Assembly (NCBI RefSeq): GCF_028475105.1
Contig: NZ_CP116936.1
Coordinates: 3,161,501-3,225,500, forward strand
Source of the DNA: Micromonospora sp. LH3U1
GTDB taxonomy: Bacteria; Actinomycetota; Actinomycetes; Mycobacteriales; Micromonosporaceae
Length of the DNA stretch: 64,000 bases
Direction: 5' to 3'
Every line of letters begins with the position of its first letter. Positions within the stretch are counted from its first letter, which is position 1. Under the pieces are notes generated by a model that had not been told where the DNA came from, did not search any database, and was given only the letters and a program-made list of their open reading frames with translations. Made by a program: the position numbers and the translations under genes. Shown piece after piece: positions 36,013 through 45,259 of this stretch.

Positions 36013-36453
36013 TCAGCCGAACGACGTCAGAGCGCCGCGCTCATCGAAGCGCGCCGTGCCCGCCCACGCGATCTCCCAGCGGTTGCCCTCCGGGTCGGCG
36101 ACATAGCCCGAGCGCCCACCCCAGGACCGGTCGGTCGGCTCTGCCACCACCGTCGCGCCCGCCGCCACGGCTGCGGTAAAGGCCGTGTCGACCTCCTCAC
36201 GGCTGTCGACGTTGCAGGCCAACGTGACGCCGGACCAGCCGCCCGCCGGATCGGGCACGCCCGGTGCCGCCTCGACCGCCAGCTCCGGCAGCGGATAGAG
36301 CGCGAACAGGACCCCACCGAGCAGAAAAGCCGACCACCCGTCATTACTGGATGGCAGCTCCGGCCAGCCCAGCGAACGGTAGAACGACCGCAGCGCGCCG
36401 ATGTCGCGTGCTCCCAGCGTGACCACGGAGAGTCGAGGGGGGAAGGTGCCCAT
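36013..36453 (-). CDS. VOC-family (glyoxalase-like) protein
   Basis: 146 residues. RLSVVTLGARDIGALRSFYR with SLGWPEL, then WSGVTLACNVDSREEVDTAF and GYVADPEGNRWEIAW are the two beta-alpha-beta-beta-beta modules of the VOC fold. The DPEGN turn is conserved. The metal-ligand set of a true glyoxalase is incomplete. It lies upstream of the DinB gene on the same strand. Confidence 0.9.
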   Translation of the reverse strand: MGTFPPRLSVVTLGARDIGALRSFYRSLGWPELPSSNDGWSAFLLGGVLFALYPLPELAVEAAPGVPDPAGGWSGVTLACNVDSREEVDTAFTAAVAAGATVVAEPTDRSWGGRSGYVADPEGNRWEIAWAGTARFDERGALTSFG

Positions 36454-36516
36454 GGGGTCGATCCTGCCCGAGGCGTACGACAGCGTGCTGGGTGTCGCCC
36501 GTCACTGACCGACCGT

Positions 36517-37266
36517 TCAACCGATGCGGGCGCTGGCCACCTCGCCTGGCTTCGTGCCCGCCCGCACGTACACCTCGCCCTCCGGCGTCCAGACCCCCGA
36601 CCGGCCCGCCGCCTCGGTGTAACCGCCGCCGGTCGACCCCGCGAAACTCGCGACCGCGACCCAGACCCGGTGCGTGGTGGCGATCCGGTGCGCCCGCTGG
36701 TCCGTCACGGCCGTGTCGCGCAGCGACTCAAGGACACCTGCCGCGTAGACGTCAATCCCGAGCGCCGCGGTTCGCGCCGCGTGCGCGGCGACGCCGGTGT
36801 CCTTGCAGATCGCCAACCCCACCCGCCATCCGTCCACCTTGAGCACGGCGGGCGTCTCGCCCGGCCGGAACCGGCGGGACTCCACGTCGCCCAGCCACAT
36901 CTTCCGGTACGCCACCGTTACCCCGGCGCCGGTCACGGCCAGCATCGCGATGTGGTCACCCACGACCGGCGCGCCGGCCAGGGCCAACGCGCCCGTCTCG
37001 GCGCACGCCTCGACCAGCGGCGCCAACCGCGCGTCGTCGACCGACACGACCGGCGCGTCCAACTCGTACCCCGTCAGCGACAGCTCCGGAAAGACCACCA
37101 CCCGGACGCGCGCCGCGCGGACCGCGGCCGCGTGCGTCCGCGCATTCTCCGCGACATCCAGGGGTACGCACAGTGGCTGCACCACCGCGAGCCGCAACGG
37201 GGTACGGCCCGGCGCGGCCACGCCGACGCGGTCTTCTCTCAGGATCACTTCGTACGGTGGGTGCAT
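36517..37266 (-). CDS. Carbon-nitrogen hydrolase (nitrilase superfamily)
   Basis: 249 residues if the ATG at 37266 is used; an in-frame GTG at 37248 or 37221 is possible. The Glu-Lys-Cys triad is visible: VVVFPELSLTGYEL (Glu), VAYRKMWLGDVESRRF (Lys) and VGLAICKDTGVAAHAARTAA (Cys). It would hydrolyse an amide or nitrile. It is divergent from DedA, and the two ATG codons overlap (37264-37267), so at least one start is probably misplaced. Confidence 0.88.
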   Translation of the reverse strand: MHPPYEVILREDRVGVAAPGRTPLRLAVVQPLCVPLDVAENARTHAAAVRAARVRVVVFPELSLTGYELDAPVVSVDDARLAPLVEACAETGALALAGAPVVGDHIAMLAVTGAGVTVAYRKMWLGDVESRRFRPGETPAVLKVDGWRVGLAICKDTGVAAHAARTAALGIDVYAAGVLESLRDTAVTDQRAHRIATTHRVWVAVASFAGSTGGGYTEAAGRSGVWTPEGEVYVRAGTKPGEVASARIG

Positions 37267-38191
37267 GATTCGAACGTTCCACGCCGTGTTCGTCACCGGA
37301 ACCCCCACCGCCGCAGCGGAACCGCCGCAGGGCGGAATCGTTGGTTATGTCACTGACCTGGTGGAACGGCTCGGCGGCCCGGGTGCCGGCCTGGCGGTGG
37401 CGCTGGAGAACCTGTTCCCGCCGATTCCCAGCGAGGTGATCCTGCCGCTGGCCGGCTTCGTCGCCGCGCAGGGCAGGATGAGCCTGGTCGGTGCGATCTT
37501 CTGGACCACGCTGGGCTCGGTGGTGGGTGCGCTGGCGCTCTACCTGATTGGCGCGTCGCTGGGCCGCGACCGGATGCGCGCCATCGTGACCCGGCTTCCA
37601 CTGGTGAAGCTCAGCGACGTGGACCGGACCGAGGCGTGGTTCCTCCGACACGGCGTGAAGGCCGTCTTCTTCGGCCGGATGATCCCGATCTTCCGGAGCC
37701 TGATCTCCATCCCGGCCGGGGTGGAACGCATGCCGGTGACCACGTTCCTGCTGTACACCACGCTGGGCAGCCTGATCTGGAACACCACGTTCGTGCTCGC
37801 CGGCTACCTACTCGGCGACAACTGGCATCTCGTCGAGGGTTACGTCGGCACGCTCCAGAAAGTGGTGATCGTGGTTTGTGTGGCTGCGGGCGCCTGGTTC
37901 GTCGGGTCCCGCGTGCTGCGAGCCCGACGTGCCTCCCGCACCGCCGAATCGGCCGGCCCTTCGTCGAGCCCGTCGAACAGTGGGCCGGACTTTAGCGGTG
38001 GGTCTGACTGGAGCGGTGGGTCTGACTGGAATGGTGGGCGCGACATGAGTAGTCGGCCTGGTTTGGGTGGTGGGCCTGGCTTGGGTGGTGGGTCCGGCTT
38101 GAGTGGTGGGCCTGGCTTGAGCGGTGTGCCCGATCCGGGTGGTCGCGGCACGCTCTATCGGAGCGGTTCGCGGGCCTCGGACGAGCGCTAG
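37265..38191 (+). CDS. DedA-family membrane protein with a long Gly/Ser-rich tail
   Basis: 308 residues. The DedA core is ENLFPPIPSEVILPLAGFVA, then GSVVGALALYLIGASLGRDR and KAVFFGRMIPIFRSLISIPA with GVERMP. About five hydrophobic stretches end near residue 215. From about 230 a repetitive tail (SGGSDWSGGSDWNGGRDMSS then LGGGPGLGGGSGLSGGPGLS) is unusual for the family, which normally ends soon after the last helix. DedA proteins maintain membrane lipid and proton balance. The start is uncertain, because ATG 37265 overlaps the divergent gene's start. Confidence 0.85.
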   Translation: MIRTFHAVFVTGTPTAAAEPPQGGIVGYVTDLVERLGGPGAGLAVALENLFPPIPSEVILPLAGFVAAQGRMSLVGAIFWTTLGSVVGALALYLIGASLGRDRMRAIVTRLPLVKLSDVDRTEAWFLRHGVKAVFFGRMIPIFRSLISIPAGVERMPVTTFLLYTTLGSLIWNTTFVLAGYLLGDNWHLVEGYVGTLQKVVIVVCVAAGAWFVGSRVLRARRASRTAESAGPSSSPSNSGPDFSGGSDWSGGSDWNGGRDMSSRPGLGGGPGLGGGSGLSGGPGLSGVPDPGGRGTLYRSGSRASDER

Positions 38192-38746
38192 AGCGGGCAA
38201 CCCGCTGCGCGCGTTCGCGTGACGGTTGTCGTTGTCCGTTGTCGGGGGCGGTTATGGCACCCGGCCCGTCCCGCGGCCCGCGTCGGGGCGGGTTCGGCGT
38301 GCCGTCCTCCGGGCGGTCAGGCTTGATCCCTTAGGCGGGGGCGCCGCAGGTGGGGTGGTTGCGGTGTCCGCCGTGGTTGACCGCGATCTTGGAGGGTTTT
38401 GGCCCCTCCAGGGGCCATGTCCCTTCAAGGTCTCCGCCGCCGACCAGAAGATGACCCCCGAGCCGCGATGAATGGCCTCCGCAACCGGCGACTCAGACCC
38501 CGAGGGGGCGTTTTGTCAGGTCTGCGCGCGCCGACGGGATCGGCCTGTTCGTGGTCGACTCGGTTTCCGTGATGTCGGGGTGTCCGGACGGCCGGTTACC
38601 GCGGTTTCCGTGAAGGGGAGTGGATCATGCCGGGGGAGGGTGGTTTGGTGTCGCCGGCGGGAGGTTATGTAGGTGGTTTGTCCGGCCGTGGGTGGTTATG
38701 GGTGGTGACCGGTCGCACCCGTGGGCTGGAATCATGGCCGGCCCGG

Positions 38747-38947
38747 GGTCGTTACACACTCTGACGATCGCAGCACCACCGGCCCACCACCCCACCCCCA
38801 GGGGTTGGAAAGCCGGTCCCCCCGGGGGTTGGAATGCCGGGCCCCGCCCGGTCGTTACAGTCCCCACGACCGCCCGGCCACCGCCTCCACGAGGGTGCCG
38901 ATGGATGGGCCACCCCCGGAATGACCCCCGGCCCCCGGTCGTTACAC
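38747..38947 (+). repeat. Three copies of GGTCGTTACA(C/G)
   Basis: The 11-mer occurs at 38747-38757, 38850-38860 and 38937-38947, always preceded by a C/G-rich CCCGG-like stretch. The spacing (103 and 87 bases) is not a simple tandem period, so regulatory sites or a decayed longer repeat are possible. Confidence 0.6.
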
Positions 38948-38952
38948 CTGAA

Positions 38953-39058
38953 CCCGGCGCCACGAGCCACCGCCCGTAGGCCGCCGACCCCGGCGCCACG
39001 AGCCCTCCGCCCGTAGGCCGCCGACCCCGGACGCCGAGCCACCGTAGGCGCCGACCCC
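38953..39058 (+). repeat. Degenerate tandem repeat, about 36-37 bp by three
   Basis: Units start at 38953, 38989 and 39026 and share CCCGGCGCCACGAGCC followed by CCGCCCGTAGGCCGCCGAC. The third unit is decayed. It lies about 105 bp upstream of the secreted protein gene. Confidence 0.75.
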
Positions 39059-39162
39059 AGACCTTTCCCCTTTGTATGTGCAGCGCCGGACGAGGTGCTC
39101 ACACCCGCACCACCGACCCCCATCGGCGGGCGGGTGTTCTTACCCCCGAAGGAGCTAACCCC

Positions 39163-39720
39163 ATGAACACGATCATTCGTAAGAGCATGCTGTCCGTTGC
39201 TGGTTTCGCGTTCGCTGGTGGTGTGTTCGCCGGCCCGATCGCCGCGCACGCCGCCACCCCGGTCGATGCTAAGCCGGTCGCGGTTGCGGTGCGGACGGCT
39301 AAGCCTCAGGGCGACCAGTCCCGGATCCCTCTGAACGATGAGCAGACCGCGAACGTCAAGGCGATCATCGCCGCGACGAAGAAGGCCGGCCTGCCCGAGC
39401 GCGCCGCGGTGATCTCGATCGCGACGAGTCTGCAGGAGTCGAAGTTGGAGAACCTGGGCCACCTCGGCGACGCCAACGACCATGACTCGTTGGGCCTGTT
39501 CCAGCAGCGCCCGACCAGTGGTTGGGGTACCCCGGAGCAGATCACCGACCCCGCCTACTCCACGACCGCGTTCCTCAAGGGTTTGAAGCAGGTTGATGGG
39601 TGGCAGGACATGCCCCTGACCCAGGCCGCGCAGACCGTCCAGGTCTCGGCGTACCCGGATGCGTACGCCCAGTGGGAGCAGCAGGCCGCTGACCTCGTCG
39701 GCCAGCACTGGAACAGCTGA
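39163..39720 (+). CDS. Secreted lysozyme-like/transglycosylase-like small protein
   Basis: 185 residues. A signal peptide of about 30 residues ends AAHAA. The mature part has GLPERAAVISIATSLQESKL followed by ENLGHLGDANDHDSLGLFQQ and RPTSGWGTPEQITDPAYSTT, a pattern of lysozyme-fold cell-wall proteins in which the Glu of LQES would be catalytic. GAAGGA lies upstream, and a very strong terminator follows. It stands alone, so it is probably highly expressed. Peptidoglycan as substrate is an inference. Confidence 0.72.
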   Translation: MNTIIRKSMLSVAGFAFAGGVFAGPIAAHAATPVDAKPVAVAVRTAKPQGDQSRIPLNDEQTANVKAIIAATKKAGLPERAAVISIATSLQESKLENLGHLGDANDHDSLGLFQQRPTSGWGTPEQITDPAYSTTAFLKGLKQVDGWQDMPLTQAAQTVQVSAYPDAYAQWEQQAADLVGQHWNS

Positions 39721-39738
39721 CCCACCGCAGAACACCGA

Positions 39739-39778
39739 CCGCTGGCCGGCACCCCCACCCCGGGGTGCCGGCCAGCGG
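39739..39778 (+). terminator. 17-base perfect terminator stem
   Basis: CCGCTGGCCGGCACCCC (39739-39755) and its complement (39762-39778) with a 6-base loop, 18 bases after the stop of the secreted protein. Confidence 0.85.
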
Positions 39779-39876
39779 CATACCTACATCCCGCACCCCG
39801 CGCCGGTCGGTGGCAGCGGGTGATGTGTTGGCCGGTGAACAGTGGCAAAGGACGTCGCCCGCCAGCGGTTGCCCGC

Positions 39877-39926
39877 AGATCTTGGACAGTTTCCGTTAGC
39901 GGGGGAACGGAAACTGTCCAAGATCT
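39877..39926. repeat. 21-bp perfect inverted repeat, palindromic element
   Basis: An arm beginning AGATCTTGGACAGTTTCCGT (39877-39897) is exactly repeated in reverse complement at 39906-39926 around an 8-base AGCGGGGG centre. It is too long and AT-balanced for an ordinary terminator, and it has no T-run. It looks like a dispersed palindromic repeat, though it could also stop transcription in both directions. Confidence 0.65.
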
Positions 39927-40100
39927 CGTGCGGCACGGCCATGGCGCGGCGGCGTCGCGGGCTATGGGTCGGTGGGGCAGGGGGCGGCACGGCGTCGGGG
40001 CCTTCGGGGTGGCGCGGGCGTGGGCGGGGCGGGGGAACAAGGTGGGGTGCCGGCTGGTTGTGGTGGGTGTCGGTGTGACTCAGTGTCCCCGGGCCTCACC

Positions 40101-40216
40101 TAATATCGCCTTCGCGGAATACCGTTCGGCTGGAGCCGCGTCGTGCCACTCGCCGAGAGGCGACCTGCACACCGACACCAGCGCCGCCCCCGGCCCACCG
40201 GCCGGGGGCGGCGCTG
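40101..40216 (+). ncRNA. Candidate small RNA or long leader ending in a strong terminator
   Basis: TAATAT (40101-40106) is an excellent -10 box in this GC-rich context; a weak TGACTC lies upstream (40076-40081). About 70 bases later a 17-base perfect stem with a 4-base loop (CAGCGCCGCCCCCGGCC at 40179-40195, complement 40200-40216) ends the segment. There is no ORF with a ribosome site between. It could be a small RNA or an attenuated leader of the phosphatase gene at 40257. Confidence 0.35.
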
Positions 40217-40256
40217 TCTGTACCCACCCGTCGGGCAGTGGCGGCACAATGCTCAC

Positions 40257-40676
40257 GTGACTGACGCTCAGCCCTGGTCCAAGCAGTCGGGCGTACTCGT
40301 ACTCCCCAGTGGGGCGACGGTGCGCGGTCGTCGCGTCGGTGCGGCGACCTCGCCCGCCGACTTCGCCCTGCTGTTGGCACCTGGTCCGGAGCCTGCCTGG
40401 GCGCACCGGCGGATCCGGTGGCCGGATTTCTGGGTACCGATCGATAGGCTGGATGCCCTCGACGCCCTGCGGGTGGCGCTGCGGCGGGCGCACGATGGTG
40501 AACGCGTCGAGGTGGCCTGCCGAGGTGGAGTGGGGCGCACCGGGACGGCGTTGGCCGCGCTGGCGATCCTCGACGGCCTGCCGGTCGAACGTGCGGTGCC
40601 GTGGGTTCGGGCGGGCTACCACCCGAAGGCGGTGGAGACCCCCTGGCAGCGACGTTGGCTGCGCCGGGTCGCCTGA
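40257..40676 (+). CDS. Protein-tyrosine phosphatase-like protein
   Basis: 139 residues from the GTG at 40257. The loop VACRGGVGRTGTALAALAIL holds the Cys-x5-Arg signature (Cys88, Arg94) of cysteine phosphatases. RIRWPDFWVPID gives a general-acid Asp candidate. It is small for the family and lacks membrane or secretion signals. It follows a strong terminator, so it may be read through from a regulated leader. Confidence 0.85.
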   Translation: MTDAQPWSKQSGVLVLPSGATVRGRRVGAATSPADFALLLAPGPEPAWAHRRIRWPDFWVPIDRLDALDALRVALRRAHDGERVEVACRGGVGRTGTALAALAILDGLPVERAVPWVRAGYHPKAVETPWQRRWLRRVA

Positions 40677-40745
40677 GCAGCACCACACAAGCAACGCCGC
40701 ACGGCACAAGCAACGCAACAGGCTGCCCGGCTGGCAGGGCAGGCA

Positions 40746-43025
40746 CTAAGCCTTTGCGGCCGCCGGCTGGTGGACGTACTCGCGCAGGTGGTTGGCGGTG
40801 AGGGTGGCACCGCGGGCGACGAGGTCGGCGGGTGTGCCGGTGAAGACGACCTGGCCGCCGTCGTGCCCGGCGCCCGGGCCGAGGTCGATGAGCCAGTCCG
40901 CGTGTGCCATGACCGCCTGGTGGTGCTCGATGACGATCACCGTGTTTCCAGCATCGACCATGCGGTCGAGCAGGGCCAGGAGTTGGTCCACGTCGGCCAG
41001 GTGCAGGCCCGTGGTGGGCTCGTCCAGGACGTACGTGGTGGTCTTCTCGGCCAGGTGGATGGCGAGCTTGAGTCGTTGCCGCTCCCCGCCCGACAGGGTG
41101 GTCAGTGGCTGGCCGAGGCTGAGGTAACCCAGCCCGACGTCGACCAGCCGACCGAGGATGAGGTGCGGGAAGAACGCGTACGCCTCGGTGACGGACATGG
41201 CCAGCACCTCGCTGATGTTCTTGCCGCGCAGCGTGTACGTGAGCACCTCGTCGGTGAACCGTCGCCCCTCGCACCGTTCACAGACGCTGGCCACGCCGGC
41301 CATCATCGCCAGGTCCGTGTAGATCAGCCCGATCCCCTTGCAGGCTGGGCAGGCGCCCTCGGAGTTCGCGCTGAACAGTGCGGCTTTGACCCCGTTGGCC
41401 TTGGCGAAGGCGGTGCGGATCGGGTCGAGCAGCCCGCTGTAGGTGGCCGGGTTGCTGCGTCGTGACCCGCGGATCGGGGACTGGTCGACGATCACGACAC
41501 CGGACCGGCCGCGTAGTGACCCGTGGATCAGTGAGCTCTTGCCGGAGCCGGCGACGCCGGTGACGACGGTGAGCACCCCGAGCGGGATGTCCACGTTCAC
41601 GTCGCGCAGGTTGTGCAGGTCGGCCTGGCGGATGGCGAGTTGCCCGGTCGGTTGGCGTACCTCGTCGCGCAGGGTCACCCGGTGATCCAGGTGCCGGCCG
41701 GTGAGCGTGTCGGAGCGGCGCAGGCCGGGGAGGTCGCCGGTGAAGCAGATCCGGCCACCGTCGGTGCCGGCCCCCGGCCCGAGGTCGACCACGTGGTCGG
41801 CGATCGCGATGGTCTCCGGTTTGTGCTCCACCACCAGGACGGTGTTGCCCTTGTCGCGTAGCCGCAGCAGCAGGTCGTTCATCCGGGCGATGTCGTGCGG
41901 GTGCAGGCCGACGGTGGGTTCGTCGAAGACGTACGTGACGTCGGAGAGGCTGGAGCCGAGGTGTCGGACCATCTTCACCCGTTGCGCCTCACCGCCGGAG
42001 AGGGTCGCCGACTCACGGTCCAGGCTGAGGTAGCCCAGGCCGATCTCGACCAGGGAGTCCAGCAGGTCGCGAAGGTTGGCGACGAGTGGCGCGGCCCCCG
42101 GGTCGTCGATGCCCTGGACGAAGGTCGCCAGGTCGCTGATCTGCATGGCCGAGCAGGCGGCGATGGTGTGTCCGGCGATCCGCGACGACAGGGCCGCCGC
42201 GTTGAGTCGGGTGCCGCCGCAGTCGCCGCAGCTGGTGAAGGTGACCGCCCGGTCGACGAAGGCGCGGATGTGCGGTTGCATCGACTCGCGGTCCTTGGCG
42301 AGAAGGAGCCGCTTGACCTTGACCGCCAGACCCTCGTACGTCCAGTTGTTGCTGCCCACCTTGATTTTCGTGGCCGGCTTGTGGAGGAAGTCCTCCCACT
42401 GTTGCGGAGTGAAGTCCTGGAGTTTGACGTCCGGGTCGAACAGGCCGGAGCCGACGATGGTCTGCCAGTACCAGGAGTCGACAGCGAAGTTGGGCACGGT
42501 GATCGCGCCGTCGTTGAGGGAGCGCTCGACGTCGACCAACTCGTTGACGTCGAGGTCGGAGACCCGGCCCAGCCCCTCGCAGGTGGGGCACATGCCTTCG
42601 GGCAGGTTGAAGCTGAACGCCCCGGCGCCGCCGATGGACGGCTGGCCGAGCCGGCTGAAGAGGATCCGCAGCATGGCGTACGCGTCGGTGGCGGTTCCGA
42701 CGGTGGAGCGGGAGTTGACCCCCATCCGTTCCTGGTCGACGACGATGGCCGCGCTGAGGTTGCGCAGCGAGTCGACGTCCGGCCGGTTGAGGTTCGGCAT
42801 GAACGACTGGAGGAACGCGCTGTAGGTTTCGTTGATCATGCGTTGGGACTCGGCGGCGATGGTGCCGAAGACCAGCGACGACTTGCCCGACCCGGAGACA
42901 CCGGTGAAGACGGTCAACCGGCGCTTGGGGATGTCGACCGAGACGTTGGCGAGATTGTTCTCCCGCGCTCCGCGTACCTCGATCATGTCGTGGCTGTCGG
43001 CGGCGGACCATGCTGGCTGCGGCAT
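40746..43025 (-). CDS. UvrA-like class II ABC excinuclease protein (DrrC/TioU type)
   Basis: 759 residues against about 950 for housekeeping UvrA. Two ABC modules are present: [18 protein letters not shown] at 42-59 and [17 protein letters not shown] near 485, each with its own LSGGE signature ([13 protein letters not shown] and [13 protein letters not shown]) and Walker B ([22 protein letters not shown]). Zinc-cysteine pairs are kept ([28 protein letters not shown]). The UvrB-binding insert is shortened, as in the drug-resistance UvrA relatives. It would bind or strip a DNA-bound drug. The divergent TioE-type regulator supports that role. Confidence 0.88.
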   Translation of the reverse strand: MPQPAWSAADSHDMIEVRGARENNLANVSVDIPKRRLTVFTGVSGSGKSSLVFGTIAAESQRMINETYSAFLQSFMPNLNRPDVDSLRNLSAAIVVDQERMGVNSRSTVGTATDAYAMLRILFSRLGQPSIGGAGAFSFNLPEGMCPTCEGLGRVSDLDVNELVDVERSLNDGAITVPNFAVDSWYWQTIVGSGLFDPDVKLQDFTPQQWEDFLHKPATKIKVGSNNWTYEGLAVKVKRLLLAKDRESMQPHIRAFVDRAVTFTSCGDCGGTRLNAAALSSRIAGHTIAACSAMQISDLATFVQGIDDPGAAPLVANLRDLLDSLVEIGLGYLSLDRESATLSGGEAQRVKMVRHLGSSLSDVTYVFDEPTVGLHPHDIARMNDLLLRLRDKGNTVLVVEHKPETIAIADHVVDLGPGAGTDGGRICFTGDLPGLRRSDTLTGRHLDHRVTLRDEVRQPTGQLAIRQADLHNLRDVNVDIPLGVLTVVTGVAGSGKSSLIHGSLRGRSGVVIVDQSPIRGSRRSNPATYSGLLDPIRTAFAKANGVKAALFSANSEGACPACKGIGLIYTDLAMMAGVASVCERCEGRRFTDEVLTYTLRGKNISEVLAMSVTEAYAFFPHLILGRLVDVGLGYLSLGQPLTTLSGGERQRLKLAIHLAEKTTTYVLDEPTTGLHLADVDQLLALLDRMVDAGNTVIVIEHHQAVMAHADWLIDLGPGAGHDGGQVVFTGTPADLVARGATLTANHLREYVHQPAAAKA

Positions 43026-43182
43026 GCGAACCCTTCATGGAGTTGTGGCGGGAGTTTCTCCCGCCGGGCACTGGCGGGTTCCATTGTCTCATTCATCCCC
43101 ACATAGAGACTTCTGACGAGTTTTTGCTGCTGGCTCTGGCGGGTCCTCCCGCAAAGTCTCAAATCACGTAGCAAGCGGTACG
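43026..43182. promoter_or_regulatory. Divergent regulatory region, UvrA-like / TioE-like
   Basis: It contains an 8-base hairpin GGCGGGAG/CTCCCGCC (43047-43065) in the UvrA leader, an inverted pair GAGACTT (43106-43112)/AAGTCTC (43154-43160), and 18 bases (43035-43052) that match the 70-bp element near rox with one mismatch. MerR-type control from here is likely, but no operator can be fixed. Confidence 0.5.
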
Positions 43183-43920
43183 GTGACTCACGTGGACGTC
43201 GCCCCGCAGGATCGCCTGCGTGCCGTGGACCTGGCGGCCACCGTCGGGATCTCGGTGCAGCAGGTGCGCAACTACGTCGAGGTGGGTGTGCTGCCGCCGG
43301 TGCGGCGTACCGCGAGCGGTTACCGGATCTTCACGACCGAGCACGCGCGGGCGCTGACCGTGGCGCGGCGGCTGGCCGAGGGGCACGGCTGGAGCCGTAC
43401 CCGGGAGATCATGGCGGCGGTGCACCGGGGCGACCTGCCGGCGGCCCTCGCGGCGCTCGACGGCGGCCACGCCGAGCTGGACCGGGAACGCGCCGAGATC
43501 CGCCGGGTGCTCGGCGCCTTCGAGACCGTGCTGGCCAGCCCACCGGAGGCCCGGCCCGCACCGCGCCGCAACGTGCGCATCGGAGAGGTCGCCGCCCTGG
43601 TCGGGGTCCGGACCTCGCAGCTGCGGCTCTGGGAGGAGCGCGAGCTGCTGCGGCCGGGCCGCGCCCAGGGCACCAACTACCGGGTGTACGACGAGGCGGA
43701 GCTACGCGCCGCACAGGTCATCGCGTTGCTGCGGCGAGGCGCGTACCCGTTCGAGATCATCGCGGCGGTTCTGGGCGAACTGCGGACCACCGGCAGCGCT
43801 CAGCGGGTCCGCGCCGAGCTGGCCCGCCGGGAGCAGGAGCTGCACGCCCGTAGCCTGCGTCGGCTGCGGGGGAGCGCCGCGCTGCACGACTACCTGGGTG
43901 GCCGCGGCGACGCGCGTTGA
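43183..43920 (+). CDS. TioE-family transcriptional regulator (double MerR-like HTH)
   Basis: 245 residues from the GTG at 43183; GTG 43192 is an alternative. Two MerR-like HTH modules are seen: residues 12-60 (LRAVDLAATVGISVQQVRNY, then TASGYRIFTTEHARALTVAR) and residues about 128-180 (VRIGEVAALVGVRTSQLRLW, then GTNYRVYDEAELRAAQVI). This duplicated layout is that of TioE, the regulator beside the UvrA-like TioU in the thiocoraline cluster of a Micromonospora strain. It is divergent from a UvrA-like gene, the same pairing. Confidence 0.88.
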   Translation: MTHVDVAPQDRLRAVDLAATVGISVQQVRNYVEVGVLPPVRRTASGYRIFTTEHARALTVARRLAEGHGWSRTREIMAAVHRGDLPAALAALDGGHAELDRERAEIRRVLGAFETVLASPPEARPAPRRNVRIGEVAALVGVRTSQLRLWEERELLRPGRAQGTNYRVYDEAELRAAQVIALLRRGAYPFEIIAAVLGELRTTGSAQRVRAELARREQELHARSLRRLRGSAALHDYLGGRGDAR

Positions 43921-43978
43921 CCGACCGGGGCATCTCGTCCAGCCCCGCCGGGCGATCTTGTTGACTAGGGTCGGGCAC

Positions 43979-45189
43979 ATGAGAGCTGCGCTGCTGGCGG
44001 TCACGGCGTCCGCCATCCTGCTCGCTCCCGCGCCGGTCGCCGCCGCGGAGCGTCCGCCGGGTCGACCGTGCGATGCCCCCGGGTGCCGTCGCCGGCGATG
44101 TCCCGTCCACCCCGGCCCTCACCCCCGCCCGCCGTGCCCGAGCAGCGGGTGGTCGGCGGCGCGGCGCTGGACACGACCGGCCTGGTCGTACCGGCCGGCG
44201 CCGCCGCGCCACCGGCGATCACCGCCAGGTCGTGGCTGGTCGCCGACCTGGACAGCGGCCAGGTGCTCGGCGGCTGCGGCCCACACGAGTACGGCACCCC
44301 GGCCAGCGTCCAGAAGCTCCTGCTGGCGGCGACGATGCTCCCCCGGCTGAACCCGAAGCAGACGGTGACCGTCACCCCGGACGACATGAACATCGAGCCC
44401 GGCTCCTCCGCCGTCGGCCTGGTCGCGGGTGGCCGCTACACCATCGAGACCATCTGGCTCGGGCTGCTGCTCAACTCCGGCAACGAGGCGGCCAATGCGC
44501 TGGCCCGGCTCGGCAGCGGCGGGAACGACGCCTCCGCCGGGGTGCGCGCCATGAACGAGCATGCGCACCACCTCGGCGCGCTCCAGACGCACGCGGTCAC
44601 CCCGTCGGGGCTGGACGGCAAGGGGCAGTTCACCAGCGCCTACGACCTGGCACTGATCGCCCGAGCCTGCTTCGCCGAGCCGACCTTCCGCCGGTACGCG
44701 CTGACCGATCAGACGGCGATCCCCGCCCAGCCGGCGCAGCGCACCAAGGGTTTCGAGATCCAGAACGAGAACCAGCTCATCTACAAGTACCCGGGTGCGC
44801 TCGGCGGCAAGACCGGCTTCACCGACCTGGCCCGGCACACCTACGTGGGCGCGGCGGAACGCGACGGGCGACGGCTGGTGGTGACCCTGCTGGGTGCCGA
44901 ACCGGCACCGATGCGCGGCTGGGAGCAGGGCGCGGCCCTGCTGGACTGGGGCTTCACCCTGCCCCGGAACGCCTCCGTCGGCCGGCTGGTCGAGCCGGGC
45001 GAGCTGACCGCCACGCCGTCGGCGGTGCCGTCCGCGCTGGCGGCGCCCGGTGCGCCCCGGCCGGCGGCGGCCAGCGGGCCAGCGCGTACCAGCTCGGGGT
45101 GGCTCTGGTCGGTGACCGCGTTGAGCGGCGCGGGCGTGCTGGTGTTGTCGGGCGGGCTGCTGTGGCGGCGTCGCCGTCGGTTGACCTGA
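43979..45189 (+). pseudogene. D-alanyl-D-alanine carboxypeptidase (S11 type), interrupted by a one-base frameshift
   Basis: The first frame opens with MRAALLAVTASAILLAPAPV, a good signal peptide, but loses the family after CDA. The next frame carries the enzyme: TPASVQKLLLAATML (catalytic Ser-x-x-Lys), LLNSGNEAANAL (Ser-x-Asn), LGGKTGFTD (Lys-Thr-Gly) and a C-terminal membrane helix with a basic end. Adding one C at the run 44076-44080 gives about 403 residues with a Pro-rich linker. It trims the pentapeptide of peptidoglycan at the outer membrane face. Frame loss at a C run suggests a base-call error. Confidence 0.85.
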
Positions 45190-45259
45190 CGGATCGACAT
45201 CCGGCGCTGCCGTCCATAGACTCCGGTCTTTCTGGCACCACGAGTCCAGGAGGATCCCT

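Larger units (their letters stand above)
38192..39162. other. 971-bp intergenic region with repeats, no convincing gene
   Basis: Open frames here have no ribosome site or family pattern. The stretch holds a perfect 8-base hairpin TGGCCCCT/AGGGGCCA (38400-38417), three dispersed copies of an 11-mer, and a tandem repeat before the next gene. Base use is very G-rich from 38600 to 38720 and C-rich from 38760 to 39060. Confidence 0.6.

Noticed and set aside
38226..38672. Two small plus-strand ORFs in the 38.2-39.1 kb gap
   Set aside because: No ribosome site, no homology-like pattern, and odd composition; they fit random open frames in G-rich DNA.
38953..39058. Possible CRISPR array
   Set aside because: The units follow each other directly without unique spacers and decay quickly; no cas gene is present.
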